Assembly (NCBI GenBank): GCA_020161145.1
Contig: JAIUPQ010000002.1
Span: forward strand, 248,001-312,000
Length of the DNA: 64,000 bases
Origin: Pseudomonadota bacterium
Lineage (GTDB): Bacteria > Pseudomonadota > Gammaproteobacteria > Burkholderiales > Burkholderiaceae_C
Direction of reading: 5' to 3'
Below the pieces are notes generated by a model that saw only the letters and a program-made list of their open reading frames with translations, was not told where the DNA came from and made no database searches. This document shows, piece by piece, positions 35,101-43,447 of this stretch (position 1 is its first letter; every line of letters begins with the position of its first letter). Made by a program: the position numbers and the translations under genes.

Positions 35101-35418
35101 GCCGCCGCCGGCATCGCTGATGAAGGCGATCTGCTTGCCGTCGGGCGAGAAGCGCGGCTGCATCTCCCAGGCCATGCTGTGCGTCAGCGCCTTGGCCTCG
35201 CCGCCGGCCAGGGGCAGCAGGTAGAGATCGCCCAGCAGGTCGAACACCAGGGTGCGGCCGTCGGGGCTGACGTCCACCGCCATCCAGGTGCCGGTTCGGG
35301 TGTCGATCCGCGCCTCGGCCTTGGGGCCCGGGGGGCTGTTGACGCTCCAGACGGAGGCGGGCTGCGCGGCGGCGGCGCAGGTGGAGAGCAAAGCAAGGCA
35401 GAGGAGGGCGTGGCGCAT
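32173..35418 (-). CDS. Exported amidohydrolase with N-terminal TolB-like beta-propeller
   Basis: A 1081-residue protein. A signal peptide (MRHALLCLALLSTCAAAA) is followed by at least eight PD40/WD40-like blades with repeated motifs such as FSPDGKQIAFI and LSPDGRWVAYT (about 40-660). The C-terminal amidohydrolase domain (about 670-1050) has GFIDAHWHG with the first two metal-binding His residues, and later HTSIEHS and GAHGQREGLAAHWE. This fusion is a recognised family of periplasmic hydrolases, some annotated as prolidases or imidazolonepropionase-like. The substrate is unknown. The start at 35418 follows the signal peptide; upstream extension has no support. It is divergent from lgt. Confidence 0.88.
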   Translation of the reverse strand: MRHALLCLALLSTCAAAAQPASVWSVNSPPGPKAEARIDTRTGTWMAVDVSPDGRTLVFDLLGDLYLLPLAGGEAKALTHSMAWEMQPRFSPDGKQIAFISDAGGGDNVWVMNVDGSGARAVTQEKTRLLGNPVWHPGGQYIAARKHFVGTRSLGSGEIWLYHLGGGSANTGVQLNEKANWQKDRGEPALSPDGRWLYWSQDATPGTDFEYNKNSRAEIFRLYRQSLDDGSVEPYLTGAGGAIRPQPAPDGKQLAFVRRVDGVSTLFVKDLASGRERAVWGPLERDMQEAWSVHGVYPGFAWLPDSREVVIWARGQLWRVDVTKGSASAIPFHVSDTRELRQPVRAPGATDVAADTFDVKQLRWAEVAPDGRRVVYGALGSLYLRELGGAPASQPQRIATAAGAFAYYPSFSRDGRQLVYASWHDEELGRIRLRDLASGKETVLTPTAGTYTAPRLSPDGRWVAYTKVRGGRLTAPWGGQDAGLYVAPVDGRSPPQRLTPDGEAPQWGAGSDALYFTRYRHKDEVDTERSLVRLRLADRVQTVVATSQGATEFALSPDGRWLGFVEGFKAHVVPLPQTGKPVALSPTMDALPVRTLASDAGQSLHWSGDSQRLHHMQGDVLVTTPLAADAAATRQAIGFRQATDAPQGAPIALVGARLVTLRGEHDDEVIDDGTVIVHGARITAIGPRASTPVPAGATTIELKGATIVPGFIDAHWHGAMAEAQMVPQRSWVDYASLAFGVTTLHDPSNRTGDIFTHAEMQRAGLVTGPRIYSTGAILYGAQGDLHTQIDTLDDALMHLKRMKAAGAISVKSYNQPRRDQRQMILEAARQTGMMVVPEGGSLFQMNMSMLIDGHTSIEHSLPVAQVYDDVKQLWGQAATGYTPTLGVAYGGLDGEHYWYARTDVWRHPLLARYVPRGILQSRAVRRETAPEEDFNVLTVARTAHELAQAGVKANIGAHGQREGLAAHWELWTFVAGGMSPLEALQTATINPARQFGLAHDLGSLDVGKLADLVVIQGDVLADIRQSDRIGHVMQNGRLYALPGMDEVAPRKKARAAFFFEGDGANAPVDIEGEAHTRCVGH

Positions 35419-35453
35419 GGTGGAAACGGCTGTCGTGCAAGCCGCGCAGCATA

Positions 35454-35481
35454 GGTCATATGCCCATTCTGGGTATGGACC
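35454..35481. promoter_or_regulatory. Imperfect inverted repeat between divergent genes (amidohydrolase and lgt)
   Basis: GGTCATATGCCCA and TGGGTATGGACC face each other around three bases, with a bulge and two mismatches. It is centred in the 90-bp divergent gap and could be an operator. Evidence is limited to symmetry and position. Confidence 0.3.
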
Positions 35482-35508
35482 GGGAAGCCCACACGTATCA
35501 TGCCGGCC

Positions 35509-36330
35509 ATGCTGACCCACCCGCAATTCAACCCCATCGCACTGGACTTGCATGGCATCGGTCTGCCGGTGCAGATCCACTGGTATGGCATCACCTACCT
35601 GGTGGCGTTTGCACTCTTTGTCTGGCTGGGTCGGTTGCGGGTGCGCCAACCCTGGAATGCGGCAGCGGGCTGGCGCACGCAGGATGTGGAAGACCTGCTG
35701 TTCTATGGCGTGCTGGGCGTCATCGTCGGCGGGCGGCTGGGCTATGTGCTGTTTTACAAGCCGGTGTATTACGCGGCGCACCCGCTGGAGATCTTTGCGG
35801 TCTGGCAGGGTGGCATGGCGTTTCACGGTGGCCTGATTGGCGTCATCGTGGCGTTGGCGCTGTTTGCGCGCCGCCGCCAGCGGCCGTTCTGGGCCGTGAC
35901 CGACCTCATTGCACCCTGCGTGCCGCTGGGGCTGGCCAGCGGGCGCATCGGCAACTTCATCAACGGCGAGTTGTGGGGCCGCGCCGCCGACCCTGCACTG
36001 CCCTGGGCCATGGTGTTTCCGCAGGCCGGTGACGGCGTGCCGCGCCACCCGTCGCAGCTCTACCAGTTCGCGCTGGAAGGGCTGCTGCTGTTCGTGTTGA
36101 TGTGGTTGTATGCGCGCAAGCCGCGCGCCACGGGGCAGATTTCGGGCGCCTTTCTGTTCGGCTACGGCGTGCTGCGGTTCGTGGCCGAGTACTTTCGCGA
36201 ACCCGATGCGTTTTTGGGCCTGCAGGCGCTGGGCCTCTCGCGCGGGCAGTGGCTGTGTGTGCCCATGATCGTGGCCGGCGGTGCCGTCTGGCTGTGGGCC
36301 ACGCGGCGCCAGGGCAGGGCAGCGGCATGA
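35509..36330 (+). CDS. lgt: Prolipoprotein diacylglyceryl transferase
   Basis: A 273-residue inner-membrane enzyme with seven helices that transfers diacylglycerol from phosphatidylglycerol to the lipobox Cys of prolipoproteins, the first step of lipoprotein maturation. The signature [14 protein letters not shown] is intact, and [11 protein letters not shown] holds an essential His. [13 protein letters not shown] and [13 protein letters not shown] are also conserved. The ATG at 35509 ([12 protein letters not shown]) is preferred over 35500 because family members start with M-L-x-H-P-Q. Its stop overlaps the dnaQ start (ATGA). Confidence 0.95.
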   Translation: MLTHPQFNPIALDLHGIGLPVQIHWYGITYLVAFALFVWLGRLRVRQPWNAAAGWRTQDVEDLLFYGVLGVIVGGRLGYVLFYKPVYYAAHPLEIFAVWQGGMAFHGGLIGVIVALALFARRRQRPFWAVTDLIAPCVPLGLASGRIGNFINGELWGRAADPALPWAMVFPQAGDGVPRHPSQLYQFALEGLLLFVLMWLYARKPRATGQISGAFLFGYGVLRFVAEYFREPDAFLGLQALGLSRGQWLCVPMIVAGGAVWLWATRRQGRAAA

Positions 36331-37043
36331 GGCAGGTTTTTCTCGACACCGAAACCACGGGCCTGTCGCCCGAGAGCGGCGACCGCATCGTCGAGATCGG
36401 CTGCGTGGAGATGGTGGACCGACGCCTGTCGGGCGAGCGGCGGCACTTCTATCTGAACCCCGAGCGCCGCAACAGTGAAGGCGCCTTCGCCGTACACGGC
36501 CTGTCGGACGAGTTCCTGGCCGACCAGCCGCTGTTTGCCGCCGTGGCCGACGACCTGCTGGCGTTTGTGGACGGCGCCGAGCTCATCATCCACAACGCCG
36601 CCTTCGACGTGGGCTTCCTGAACGCCGAGTTGCGCCGCGTCGGCAAGCCGGCCATCGCCCAGGTGGCGGCGCGCATCACCGACTCGCTGGCCCTGGCCCG
36701 CGAGCAATACCCCGGCAAGGCCAACTCGCTGGACGCGCTGTGCAAGCGGCTGGAGGTGGACAACACCCACCGCACGCTGCACGGCGCCTTGCTGGACGCC
36801 GGCCTGCTGGCCGAGGTCTACATCCGCATGACGCGCGGCCAGCATGCGCTGGTCATCGAGGCCGAAGGCGATGCGGTGGCAACACCGGGGCTGGAAGCCG
36901 AGATGCACAGCGTGGATCTGGCGGCGCTGAACCTGTTGGTGCTGGCGCCCACGGCCGACGAGTGGGCCGCTCACGCGGCCGTGCTGGCCGATCTCGACAA
37001 GGAAAGCGGCGGCAAGCTGTTGTGGCCAAAAGCTGTGGCATAA
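36327..37043 (+). CDS. dnaQ: DNA polymerase III epsilon subunit (3'-5' proofreading exonuclease)
   Basis: A 238-residue DEDDh exonuclease. Exo I is FLDTETTG (Asp7, Glu9), Exo II is in [14 protein letters not shown], and Exo III is HGALLDA with the general-base His. A C-terminal tail (about 185-238) fits the region that binds the polymerase alpha subunit. The gene overlaps lgt by 4 nt. The tRNA-Val gene follows 24 bp after the stop, and a CATAAT -10-like box overlaps the dnaQ stop. Confidence 0.94.
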   Translation: MRQVFLDTETTGLSPESGDRIVEIGCVEMVDRRLSGERRHFYLNPERRNSEGAFAVHGLSDEFLADQPLFAAVADDLLAFVDGAELIIHNAAFDVGFLNAELRRVGKPAIAQVAARITDSLALAREQYPGKANSLDALCKRLEVDNTHRTLHGALLDAGLLAEVYIRMTRGQHALVIEAEGDAVATPGLEAEMHSVDLAALNLLVLAPTADEWAAHAAVLADLDKESGGKLLWPKAVA

Positions 37044-37067
37044 TCGCAGGCTTTCCCGGACACACCC

Positions 37068-37142
37068 GGGCGGTTAGCTCAGCGGTAGAGCACTGCCTTC
37101 ACACGGCAGGGGTCGCAGGTTCGAACCCTGCACCGCCCACCA
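37068..37142 (+). tRNA. tRNA-Val (anticodon CAC)
   Basis: A 75-nt cloverleaf. The acceptor stem GGGCGGT/ACCGCCC is perfect, the D arm carries TTAGCTCAGCGGTAGAG, and the anticodon stem CTGCC/GGCAG encloses loop TTCACAC, giving anticodon CAC (Val, codon GUG). The T arm holds GGTTCGAACCC. The 3' CCA is encoded (37140-37142). An extended -10-like TGGCATAAT ends at 37044, and a terminator follows at 37159, so it may be transcribed alone as well as with dnaQ. Confidence 0.97.
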
Positions 37143-37158
37143 CATGTGTTCAAGACTT

Positions 37159-37186
37159 GCGGCCCTTCGGGGCCGCTTTGTTTTTT
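37159..37186 (+). terminator. Intrinsic terminator after tRNA-Val
   Basis: GCGGCCC (37159-37165) pairs with GGGCCGC (37170-37176) around TTCG, followed by TTTGTTTTTT. This is a canonical rho-independent terminator on the plus strand. Confidence 0.9.
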
Positions 37187-37210
37187 GGCATCAACTTGGG
37201 GCGGCGCGGC

Positions 37211-38050
37211 TCAATCGCGCGGCTTGAAACCCAATATCATCTCCTGCGGGATGCTGCCGCTGGGGTTGCGCGGCAGCTTACCCGTGCGGTCGATGGCTTG
37301 CAGGACTGCGTCGTCCCAGGCCTTGTTGCCGCTGCTCTTGACGATGCGGCGGCTGACGATGTCGCCGGTGAGCGTAACGCGCACCTCGACGTCGGTCTGG
37401 GGGTTGCCGCTGATGAGGTCGCCAAAGCGGATGTTGGGCTTGACCGCAGCCACCACCAGCGCGCCGTAGCCGCGCAGGGTGGCGCCGGTGTTGCGCGCAG
37501 CCTGGCCGCTACCGGCCTCGCCGCTGCCGCTGCCCAGTTGGGCCTGCATGCGGCGCAGTTGCTCGTCGCGCGCCTGTTGGGCGGCGCGGTCGGCAGCGGC
37601 CTTGTCGCGGCTGGCCTTGTCTTTCTCTTTCTTCTGCCGCTCGCGCTCGGCCTGCTCTTTGGCGGCCTTGTCGCGCTCGGCTTTGTCGCGCTCGGCCTTG
37701 GCCTGGCGGGCTTGCTGCAACTCCCTGGCTTTGGCTTGTTCGCGAGCGATCTGGGCTTCCCGCTCGGCAGCGCGATCGGGCTCGGGCGCAGGCGGTGGTG
37801 GGGCGGGGCGGGGCGGTTGCGGTGCGGGCTGCGGCGCTGGTTGGGGTGCGGGCGCAGGTGCGGCACCTGCAATCTGCGGCACCGCCGACCACAGCTCGGC
37901 ATTCAGCACGCCGGCTTCGGTGGCGGCGGTGTGCCAGCGGGTGCCCAGGGCCAGCGCGCCGATCAGCAGCGCGTGGGCGGTCAGCGAGACGCCCAGCCCC
38001 AGGCCGGTGCGGTCTTCGCTTTGCGGCTGGTGGTAGCGGGTTGGCTTCAC
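37211..38050 (-). CDS. tolA: Cell-envelope integrity protein TolA
   Basis: A 279-residue inner-membrane protein of the Tol-Pal system. An N-terminal helix (GVSLTAHALLIGALALG) is followed by a Pro-rich stretch (about 65-92) and a long charged helix of Lys/Glu/Ala/Asp/Arg repeats (about 93-165). The C-terminal domain has PNIRFGDLISGNPQTDVEVR and AWDDAVLQAIDRTGKLPRN, like TolA/TonB C-terminal domains. It spans the periplasm and transmits TolQR energy to outer-membrane constriction at division. Its start overlaps the tolR stop by 4 nt. tolB and pal, which often follow, are not here. Confidence 0.9.
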   Translation of the reverse strand: MKPTRYHQPQSEDRTGLGLGVSLTAHALLIGALALGTRWHTAATEAGVLNAELWSAVPQIAGAAPAPAPQPAPQPAPQPPRPAPPPPAPEPDRAAEREAQIAREQAKARELQQARQAKAERDKAERDKAAKEQAERERQKKEKDKASRDKAAADRAAQQARDEQLRRMQAQLGSGSGEAGSGQAARNTGATLRGYGALVVAAVKPNIRFGDLISGNPQTDVEVRVTLTGDIVSRRIVKSSGNKAWDDAVLQAIDRTGKLPRNPSGSIPQEMILGFKPRD

Positions 38051-38469
38051 TGGCCTTGTTTGACGGTCAGGCCCACGCGTTGCACACCGGCCCGCTGCAA
38101 GGTGTCCATGATGCGCACCACCTCCTCATAGCGCACCTGGCGGTCGGCCGAGATGATGACGGGGGTGTCGGCGCTGCCGGCCTGGGCGGCCAGCACGGCG
38201 CGGGCCAGTTGCGGCCGGTCGATGGGCCGGGCCTCTTCGCGGTCCAGCTTGAGCAGCAGGCGCGACTGGGCGTCGAGCGAGACTTCAATGACGTGCGCGG
38301 GCCTCACTTTGGCCTTGCCCACCGACGGCACGTCGACGACGCCCACGGTGATGAGGGGCGCGCTGACCATGAAGATGATGAGCAGCACCAGCATGACGTC
38401 GATGAACGGCACCATGTTGATTTCGTTCATGGCGCGGCGACGGCTGCCGCGGTGGGCGACGGCGGGCAT
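38047..38469 (-). CDS. tolR: Tol-Pal system proton-channel subunit TolR
   Basis: A 140-residue ExbD/TolR protein. A short cytoplasmic N-terminus leads into one membrane helix with the proton-carrying Asp ([20 protein letters not shown]), followed by a periplasmic domain with [20 protein letters not shown]. It works with TolQ as the proton-driven motor for TolA. It lies 3 bp after tolQ and overlaps tolA. Confidence 0.93.
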   Translation of the reverse strand: MPAVAHRGSRRRAMNEINMVPFIDVMLVLLIIFMVSAPLITVGVVDVPSVGKAKVRPAHVIEVSLDAQSRLLLKLDREEARPIDRPQLARAVLAAQAGSADTPVIISADRQVRYEEVVRIMDTLQRAGVQRVGLTVKQGQ

Positions 38470-38472
38470 GGC

Positions 38473-39156
38473 TCAGGCGCCGGCCACGCCGCTGGCGTTG
38501 CGCTGCAAGATGTTGGAGAACTCGTCGGAGAAGGTTTCCATCTGCACGGCGACGCGGTCGATGTCGCGCGCGAAGCGGTTGTAGGCGATGACGGCCGGGA
38601 TGGCGGCGAAGAGGCCGATGGCGGTGGCCACCAGCGCCTCGGCAATGCCGGGCGCCACGGTGGCCAGCGTGACCTGCTCGACGCTGGCCAGGCCGACAAA
38701 GGCGTGCATGATGCCCCAGACGGTGCCGAACAAGCCCACATAGGGGCTGACCGAGCCCACCGAGGCGAGGAAGCCCAGGCTGCCTTCGATGGTGTCGAGT
38801 TCGCGCTGGAGGCTGGCGCGCATGGCGCGGCGGGCGCCGTCGAGCTGGCTGGCGGCGTCGAGCTGGCGCTCGCGCAACTTGAGGAACTCCCGCATGCCGC
38901 TGGCGAAAAGCCGCTCCAGCGGGCCGGCTTCGGTGCTGCGGCTGGCACTCTGGTACAGCTCGGTGAGTTGGCGGCCTGACCAGAAGGACTCTTCGAAGGC
39001 GTCGTTGCGCAAGCGGATGCGACGCAGGCCGACCAGTTTGGCAAAGATCAATGACCACGACGCCAGCGACACCAGCAGCAGCAGTGCGATGACCAATTGC
39101 ACGACCCAGGAGGCGTGCAGCACGAGTTGGATGATGGAGAGGTCTTGGGCGTTCAT
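38473..39156 (-). CDS. tolQ: Tol-Pal system motor subunit TolQ
   Basis: A 227-residue MotA/TolQ/ExbB-family membrane protein with three helices. [20 protein letters not shown] and [20 protein letters not shown] are the conserved helices forming the proton path with TolR. The gene overlaps ybgC by 4 nt. The order ybgC-tolQ-tolR-tolA identifies it as TolQ rather than ExbB. Confidence 0.94.
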   Translation of the reverse strand: MNAQDLSIIQLVLHASWVVQLVIALLLLVSLASWSLIFAKLVGLRRIRLRNDAFEESFWSGRQLTELYQSASRSTEAGPLERLFASGMREFLKLRERQLDAASQLDGARRAMRASLQRELDTIEGSLGFLASVGSVSPYVGLFGTVWGIMHAFVGLASVEQVTLATVAPGIAEALVATAIGLFAAIPAVIAYNRFARDIDRVAVQMETFSDEFSNILQRNASGVAGA

Positions 39157-39533
39157 GGCAGCTCAATGGGGATGCGCTTCGGGCGCATCGTCTGGCGGTC
39201 GACGCAGGCAATGCGAACCTCGGCCTCGGCCAGCAGGTCGTCGCCGCGCCAGGCGCGTTGGATCAGGCTCAGGCTGGCGCGTTCCGCCGCATGTTCGGTA
39301 TGGCGCGCCACGGTGATGCGCAGCAGGTCGTCCAGCCGCGCGGGCTTGAGATAGCGGGTGCGTGTTTCGGTGACGACGAACAGCACGGGCAGCGCCTGCT
39401 GCTGCACGCCGGCTGCACGCAGCCACTCGGTGCGGGCGCGTTCAAAGTAGCGCAGGTAGTTGGCGTAGAACACGATGCCGCCGGCATCGGTGTCCTCCCA
39501 GTAGACGCGCAGCGGCCAGCTGAATTCAGCCAT
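39153..39533 (-). CDS. ybgC: Tol-Pal-associated acyl-CoA thioesterase
   Basis: A 126-residue hotdog-fold thioesterase of the YbgC/4-hydroxybenzoyl-CoA class. The family motif [20 protein letters not shown] holds the catalytic Asp. It hydrolyses short-chain acyl-CoA or acts in phospholipid metabolism and is nearly always the first gene of the tol cluster. It overlaps nusB by 8 nt and tolQ by 4 nt, suggesting one transcript running from the rib/nusB genes into tol. Confidence 0.92.
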   Translation of the reverse strand: MAEFSWPLRVYWEDTDAGGIVFYANYLRYFERARTEWLRAAGVQQQALPVLFVVTETRTRYLKPARLDDLLRITVARHTEHAAERASLSLIQRAWRGDDLLAEAEVRIACVDRQTMRPKRIPIELP

Positions 39534-39984
39534 GCCGGGCGGCGACCTCGGCGGGACGCAGGTCGGCTGCGGCCTTGTCCAGCACGCCGTTGACGTACTT
39601 GTGGCCGTCGGTGCCGCCGAAGCGTTTGGCCAGTTCCACCGCTTCGTTGATGGCCACGCGGTAGGGAATGTCGATGCACTGGCGCAGCTCGAAGGTGCCT
39701 ATCAGCAGCACGCCATGCTCGACCGGCGAGAGCGCTGAGGTGGCCCGGTCGACGTGGCGTGCCAGCAGGGCGTCCAGTTCGGCCGCGGCCTCGATGCAGC
39801 CGCGCAGCAGGGCGTCGTAATGGGCGCTGTCGCAGCGAGCGAATTCGTCCTGCTCACGGATGTGGGCGTCGATGGCGGCCACGTCGGCGCCCCCCACCAG
39901 CCACTCATACAACCCTTGCAGCGCCAGTTCGCGGGCGCGGCGGCGCGGCGAGGAGGTGGCCTTCTTTTTGACCGCCTCGGTCAC
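39526..39984 (-). CDS. nusB: Transcription antitermination factor NusB
   Basis: A 152-residue all-helical protein that binds boxA RNA with NusE (S10) for rRNA antitermination. [18 protein letters not shown] at the N-terminus and [20 protein letters not shown], then [20 protein letters not shown], are the family signatures. It overlaps ribH by 4 nt, the ribH-nusB arrangement common in proteobacteria. Confidence 0.95.
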   Translation of the reverse strand: MTEAVKKKATSSPRRRARELALQGLYEWLVGGADVAAIDAHIREQDEFARCDSAHYDALLRGCIEAAAELDALLARHVDRATSALSPVEHGVLLIGTFELRQCIDIPYRVAINEAVELAKRFGGTDGHKYVNGVLDKAAADLRPAEVAARHG

Positions 39985-40445
39985 AGCAGGTCGTCCAGCA
40001 AGTTGGCCATCTCCACGGCCACGCGGGCGGCTTCCTTGCCCTTGTCGGCCGCGCGCTCCCAGGCCTGGGCCTGGGATTCCACGGTGAGGATGGCGTTGGC
40101 GATGGGCACCACGTACTCCAGCGCCACTTGCGACAGGCCGGTGCCGCTTTGCATGGCCACCAGCTCAAAGTGGAAGGTTTCGCCACGAATCACGCAGCCC
40201 AGGGCCACCAGCGCGTCGAAGTTCTCGCTGTCGGCCATGGCCTTGAGCGCCACCGGAATCTCCAGCGCGCCGGGCACGGTGACTTGCGTGATCTGCTTGT
40301 CTTCCACACCCATGGCGGCCAGTTCGGCCAGGCAGGCGTCGGCCATGGCTGAGGTGATTTCGTCGTTGAAGCGGGCGCGCACGATGCCGATGTCCAGCCC
40401 TGCGCCCTCCAGTGTGCCGGTCTGGCCTTTGTTGGCGTGTTGCAT
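39981..40445 (-). CDS. ribH: 6,7-dimethyl-8-ribityllumazine synthase
   Basis: A 154-residue lumazine synthase, the penultimate step of riboflavin synthesis. It condenses the ribB product with 5-amino-6-ribitylaminouracil. Conserved segments are [36 protein letters not shown] with the active-site His, and NAILTVE. The ATG at 40445 is supported by GGAGAACCCC upstream; an extension to 40499 would run into the ribB stop. It sits 22 bp after ribB and overlaps nusB. Confidence 0.95.
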   Translation of the reverse strand: MQHANKGQTGTLEGAGLDIGIVRARFNDEITSAMADACLAELAAMGVEDKQITQVTVPGALEIPVALKAMADSENFDALVALGCVIRGETFHFELVAMQSGTGLSQVALEYVVPIANAILTVESQAQAWERAADKGKEAARVAVEMANLLDDLL

Positions 40446-40467
40446 GAGGGGTTCTCCAGGTAAAGGT

Positions 40468-41559
40468 TCAGGGCAGGGATTGGAAACCAGTGACCTCAAG
40501 ACCGTAGCCGGCCATGCTGGGCATGGGCCGATTCGTGCCCAGCAGCGTCATGCGGCCCACGCCCAGCGCGCGCAGGATTTGCGCGCCCAGGCCATAGGTA
40601 CGCAGCGGGCGGGTGGTCTGGGCATGGGTCGGGTCTGGGGCCAGGCGCTGGGCAAAGGCGTCGGGCGTTTCCAGGCCGCAGTTGAGCAATACGGCCACGC
40701 CGCGGCCATGTTGCTGCAGCGCGGCCAGTGCGCGCGGCAGCGGCCAGGTGTGGGCGCCATCACCCTCGGTCAACAGCGCGTCCCATGCGGACAGTGGCTC
40801 GTGCACGCGCACCAGCACCTCGTCGTCGGCCTGCCAGTTGCCCACGGTCAATGCGAGGTGGGCGCCGCCAAACCGATCGCGGAACACATGGGCATCAAAC
40901 GTGCCCTGTGCGGTGGCCAGCGTGCGCGTCTGCGCGCGCTGCACCAGCGTTTCGTGGCGGCTGCGGTGGGTGATGAGGTCGGCGATGGTGCCGATCTTCA
41001 AGCCGTGCTCGGCCGCAAAGCGCTCCAGGTCGGGCAGGCGCGCCATGGTGCCGTCGTCGTTCATGATCTCGCAGATCACGGCGGCCGGCGTCATGCCGGC
41101 CATGGCGGCCAGATCGCAGCCGGCCTCGGTATGGCCAGCGCGCATCAGCACACCGCCATCCTGGGCTTGCAGCGGAAAGATGTGGCCGGGTTGCACCAGA
41201 TCGCTGGGCAGCGCATCGCGAGCCACGGCCGCCTGCACGGTGCGGGCGCGATCGGCGGCCGAGATGCCGGTGGTGACGCCGGTGGCCGCTTCGATGCTGA
41301 CTGTGAAGGCCGTGCCCAGGGCCGTGCCGTTGCGCACCGCCATGGGCGGCAGCTGCAGGCGCTCGCAGCGCTCGCGGGTGAGTGTCAGGCAAATCAGGCC
41401 GCGCGCATGGCGCGCCATGAAGTTGATGGCGGCCGGCGAGACGCAATCGGCCGCCAGCACCAGATCGCCTTCGTTTTCGCGATCGGCCTCGTCCACGAGG
41501 ATGACCATACGACCAGCCGCCAGCTCGGCCACCAGCTCGGGAACAGGGGAGATGGGCAT
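40468..41559 (-). CDS. ribB: 3,4-dihydroxy-2-butanone-4-phosphate synthase with degenerate GTP cyclohydrolase II domain
   Basis: A 363-residue protein. The N-terminal RibB domain (about 1-200) is intact: [26 protein letters not shown] and [15 protein letters not shown]. The C-terminal half aligns with RibA ([15 protein letters not shown] to the end) but lacks the zinc Cys triad: where RibA has the GDxxxSxxCDCG segment, this protein reads [15 protein letters not shown]. The RNIG-type catalytic region is also lost. It should therefore supply only the butanone phosphate, and a separate RibA must exist elsewhere. Such ribBX forms are known in proteobacteria. ATGs at 41559 and 41568 are both possible. 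I see no FMN riboswitch upstream. Confidence 0.9.
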   Translation of the reverse strand: MPISPVPELVAELAAGRMVILVDEADRENEGDLVLAADCVSPAAINFMARHARGLICLTLTRERCERLQLPPMAVRNGTALGTAFTVSIEAATGVTTGISAADRARTVQAAVARDALPSDLVQPGHIFPLQAQDGGVLMRAGHTEAGCDLAAMAGMTPAAVICEIMNDDGTMARLPDLERFAAEHGLKIGTIADLITHRSRHETLVQRAQTRTLATAQGTFDAHVFRDRFGGAHLALTVGNWQADDEVLVRVHEPLSAWDALLTEGDGAHTWPLPRALAALQQHGRGVAVLLNCGLETPDAFAQRLAPDPTHAQTTRPLRTYGLGAQILRALGVGRMTLLGTNRPMPSMAGYGLEVTGFQSLP

Positions 41560-41759
41560 GGCGTGCATTGTAGGCGGGCGTCGCTGGCAGGCCCGTTGTG
41601 AAGGCTCGGCCAGCATCGATTAGCACAGTTTTGAATCGGGCCATACCCGCATAAAACGGCTGTAAGGTCAGCGTTATAGTCGCGCCCTACTGCGCCGGCC
41701 CTGGGCTTGCGCATGGCGTAACTGACAGCGGCTTCTTTGGGGCTGCTGGGAGATGTTGA

Positions 41760-42443
41760 GTGGATTTCGCAGAAGCACAAGTCAAGTCGTCAAGGAGCAT
41801 GGTGGGCTTGGGCGCCGTCGTGGTGATCCATGTCATCCTGGGCTGGGCACTGGCCAGCGGCTTGGCGCGCAAAGTGGTCGAGGTGATCAAAGAGCCCATC
41901 GAGACCAAGATCATCGAGGAGGTGCAGCCACCGCCGCCACCCCCTCCGCCCGAGAACCTGCCGCCGCCGCCGCCCAAGGCCCTGCCGCCGCCGCCGGTCT
42001 ATGTGCCGCCGCCGGAGATTGCGGTGGCCAATCCGCCGCCCGCGCCCACGATCACCACCACCCAGGAGGTGCCGCCGCCGCGGCCGCCGGGGCCCGTGGT
42101 GCCGACGGCCAAGCCGGCGCCGCCAGCGCCGGCCGCACCGCGCGGCATGAAGCCCGCCATCGCGGACGTTCGGGCCTGCTCGCCGACCAGCGAGGACTAC
42201 CCGGCAGCGGCGCGCCGTGCAGAGGCCACGGGCATCACCAAGATTCGCTTTACCGTGGATGCAAAAGGTGCGTTGGCCAAGGCCGAAGTGCAGCGCTCTT
42301 CGGGCTCCAGCCGCGAGCACAAGCAGCTTGATCGGATTGCCATGAGCAAGCTCAGCGACTGCCGGTTCACGCCGGGCACGGATGCCGAGGGGCGTCCTGT
42401 CGGTGGCACGTTCGAGGTCGAATATGTCTGGAAGATCGACTGA
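41760..42443 (+). CDS. tonB: TonB-family energy transducer
   Basis: A 227-residue protein. An N-terminal membrane anchor (MVGLGAVVVIHVILGWALAS) is followed by a very Pro-rich periplasmic spacer (runs of PPPPP, about 57-128) and a C-terminal TonB domain (YPAAARRAEATGITKIRFTV and CRFTPGTDAEGRPVGGTFEV). It transmits proton-motive force from ExbBD to outer-membrane receptors. The start is GTG at 41760 with GGGAGA five bases upstream. It heads the cluster tonB-exbB-exbD-exbD. No TonB-dependent receptor is in the window. Confidence 0.9.
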   Translation: MDFAEAQVKSSRSMVGLGAVVVIHVILGWALASGLARKVVEVIKEPIETKIIEEVQPPPPPPPPENLPPPPPKALPPPPVYVPPPEIAVANPPPAPTITTTQEVPPPRPPGPVVPTAKPAPPAPAAPRGMKPAIADVRACSPTSEDYPAAARRAEATGITKIRFTVDAKGALAKAEVQRSSGSSREHKQLDRIAMSKLSDCRFTPGTDAEGRPVGGTFEVEYVWKID

Positions 42444-42531
42444 ACGCGCCACTGGCGTCATTCACCCATTTTTTGAACTCTGCGTCCGTCGATTACAAGG
42501 TGACGGGCATCGCATTACCCCTGGAGGCACC

Positions 42532-43383
42532 ATGTCCTTTCTGAAGACCCTTCGATCCCCCGCAATGGCCCTGATGCTCGCCCTGGGCGCGCTGACGGCG
42601 GCCCCGACCCTGGCCCAGGAAGCCTCCGCTCCCGCTTCCGCTGCGGCCGACATGGCGCCTGCTTCTGCACCTGATATGGCTGCGGCGCCTGCCGATGCCA
42701 TGGTGTCCAACGTGCAGCATGAGGAAGTTGAGAACCCCTACGGCCTCAAGGCCATGTGGGAGCAGGGCGATCTGGTGGCCAAGGCCACGCTGGTCATCAT
42801 GATCATCATGTCGGTGGGCTCCTGGTACATCACCTTCGTCAAGTGGTGGGAGCAGCAAAAGATGCTGAAGTCCGCCAAAGAGGCGCGTGACAATTTCTGG
42901 AACGCCGGCACCGTGCGCAAAGGCGCCGAGGCACTGCGTGAAGACAGCGCCTTCCGCTACATCGCCGAACAAGGTCTCAAGGCTTCCGAGCACCATGAGG
43001 GCACGCTGCTGGAAAACATCGACCTGCACACCTGGATCGGCATGAGCGTGCAGCGCGCGGTCGACCTGATCAACGGCCGTCTGCAAGGCGGCCTGGCCTG
43101 GCTGGCCACGGTGGGCTCCACCGCCCCGTTCGTGGGTCTGTTCGGTACCGTGTGGGGCATTCTGCACGCCCTGACCTCCATCGGTATCTCGGGCCAGGCG
43201 TCCATCGACAAGGTGGCCGGCCCCGTGGGTGAGGCGCTGATCATGACCGCCATCGGTCTGGCCGTCGCCGTGCCGGCGGTGATGGGCTACAACTGGCTGG
43301 TGCGTCGCAACAAGGTCGTCATGGACGGCGTGCGCCACTTTGCCGGCGATGTGCACAACGTGCTGCTGGCAGGCAAGCGCTGA
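42532..43383 (+). CDS. exbB: ExbB-type proton channel protein
   Basis: A 283-residue MotA/TolQ/ExbB protein with an N-terminal signal-like helix and Ala/Pro-rich periplasmic leader (about 28-60), an extension typical of the long ExbB type. Three membrane helices follow, with [20 protein letters not shown] and GEALIMTAIGLAVAVPAVMG. TGGAGGCACC precedes the ATG at 42532. It energises TonB together with the two downstream ExbD proteins. Confidence 0.92.
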   Translation: MSFLKTLRSPAMALMLALGALTAAPTLAQEASAPASAAADMAPASAPDMAAAPADAMVSNVQHEEVENPYGLKAMWEQGDLVAKATLVIMIIMSVGSWYITFVKWWEQQKMLKSAKEARDNFWNAGTVRKGAEALREDSAFRYIAEQGLKASEHHEGTLLENIDLHTWIGMSVQRAVDLINGRLQGGLAWLATVGSTAPFVGLFGTVWGILHALTSIGISGQASIDKVAGPVGEALIMTAIGLAVAVPAVMGYNWLVRRNKVVMDGVRHFAGDVHNVLLAGKR

Positions 43384-43447
43384 ATCCCGCATCGAGGGCG
43401 GTGCTGCGGCGCCGCCCCGTTGAGCTTGTGAGTGAGAGGAAATTGCG

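Noticed and set aside
32176-35454. Plus-strand open frame of over 1000 codons opposite the amidohydrolase gene
   Set aside because: Its translation has no family features and is rich in Ala, Gly, Val and His, while the opposite strand encodes clear propeller repeats and an amidohydrolase.
37016-37044. Full -35/-10 promoter for tRNA-Val
   Set aside because: CATAAT with an upstream TG is a fair -10, but no acceptable -35 lies at normal distance, so it is mentioned only within the tRNA entry.
41560-41759. Possible FMN riboswitch upstream of ribB
   Set aside because: The conserved RFN-box core (such as the AGGGT-ATCTTCGGGGC region) is not visible in this gap, nor upstream of ribD.
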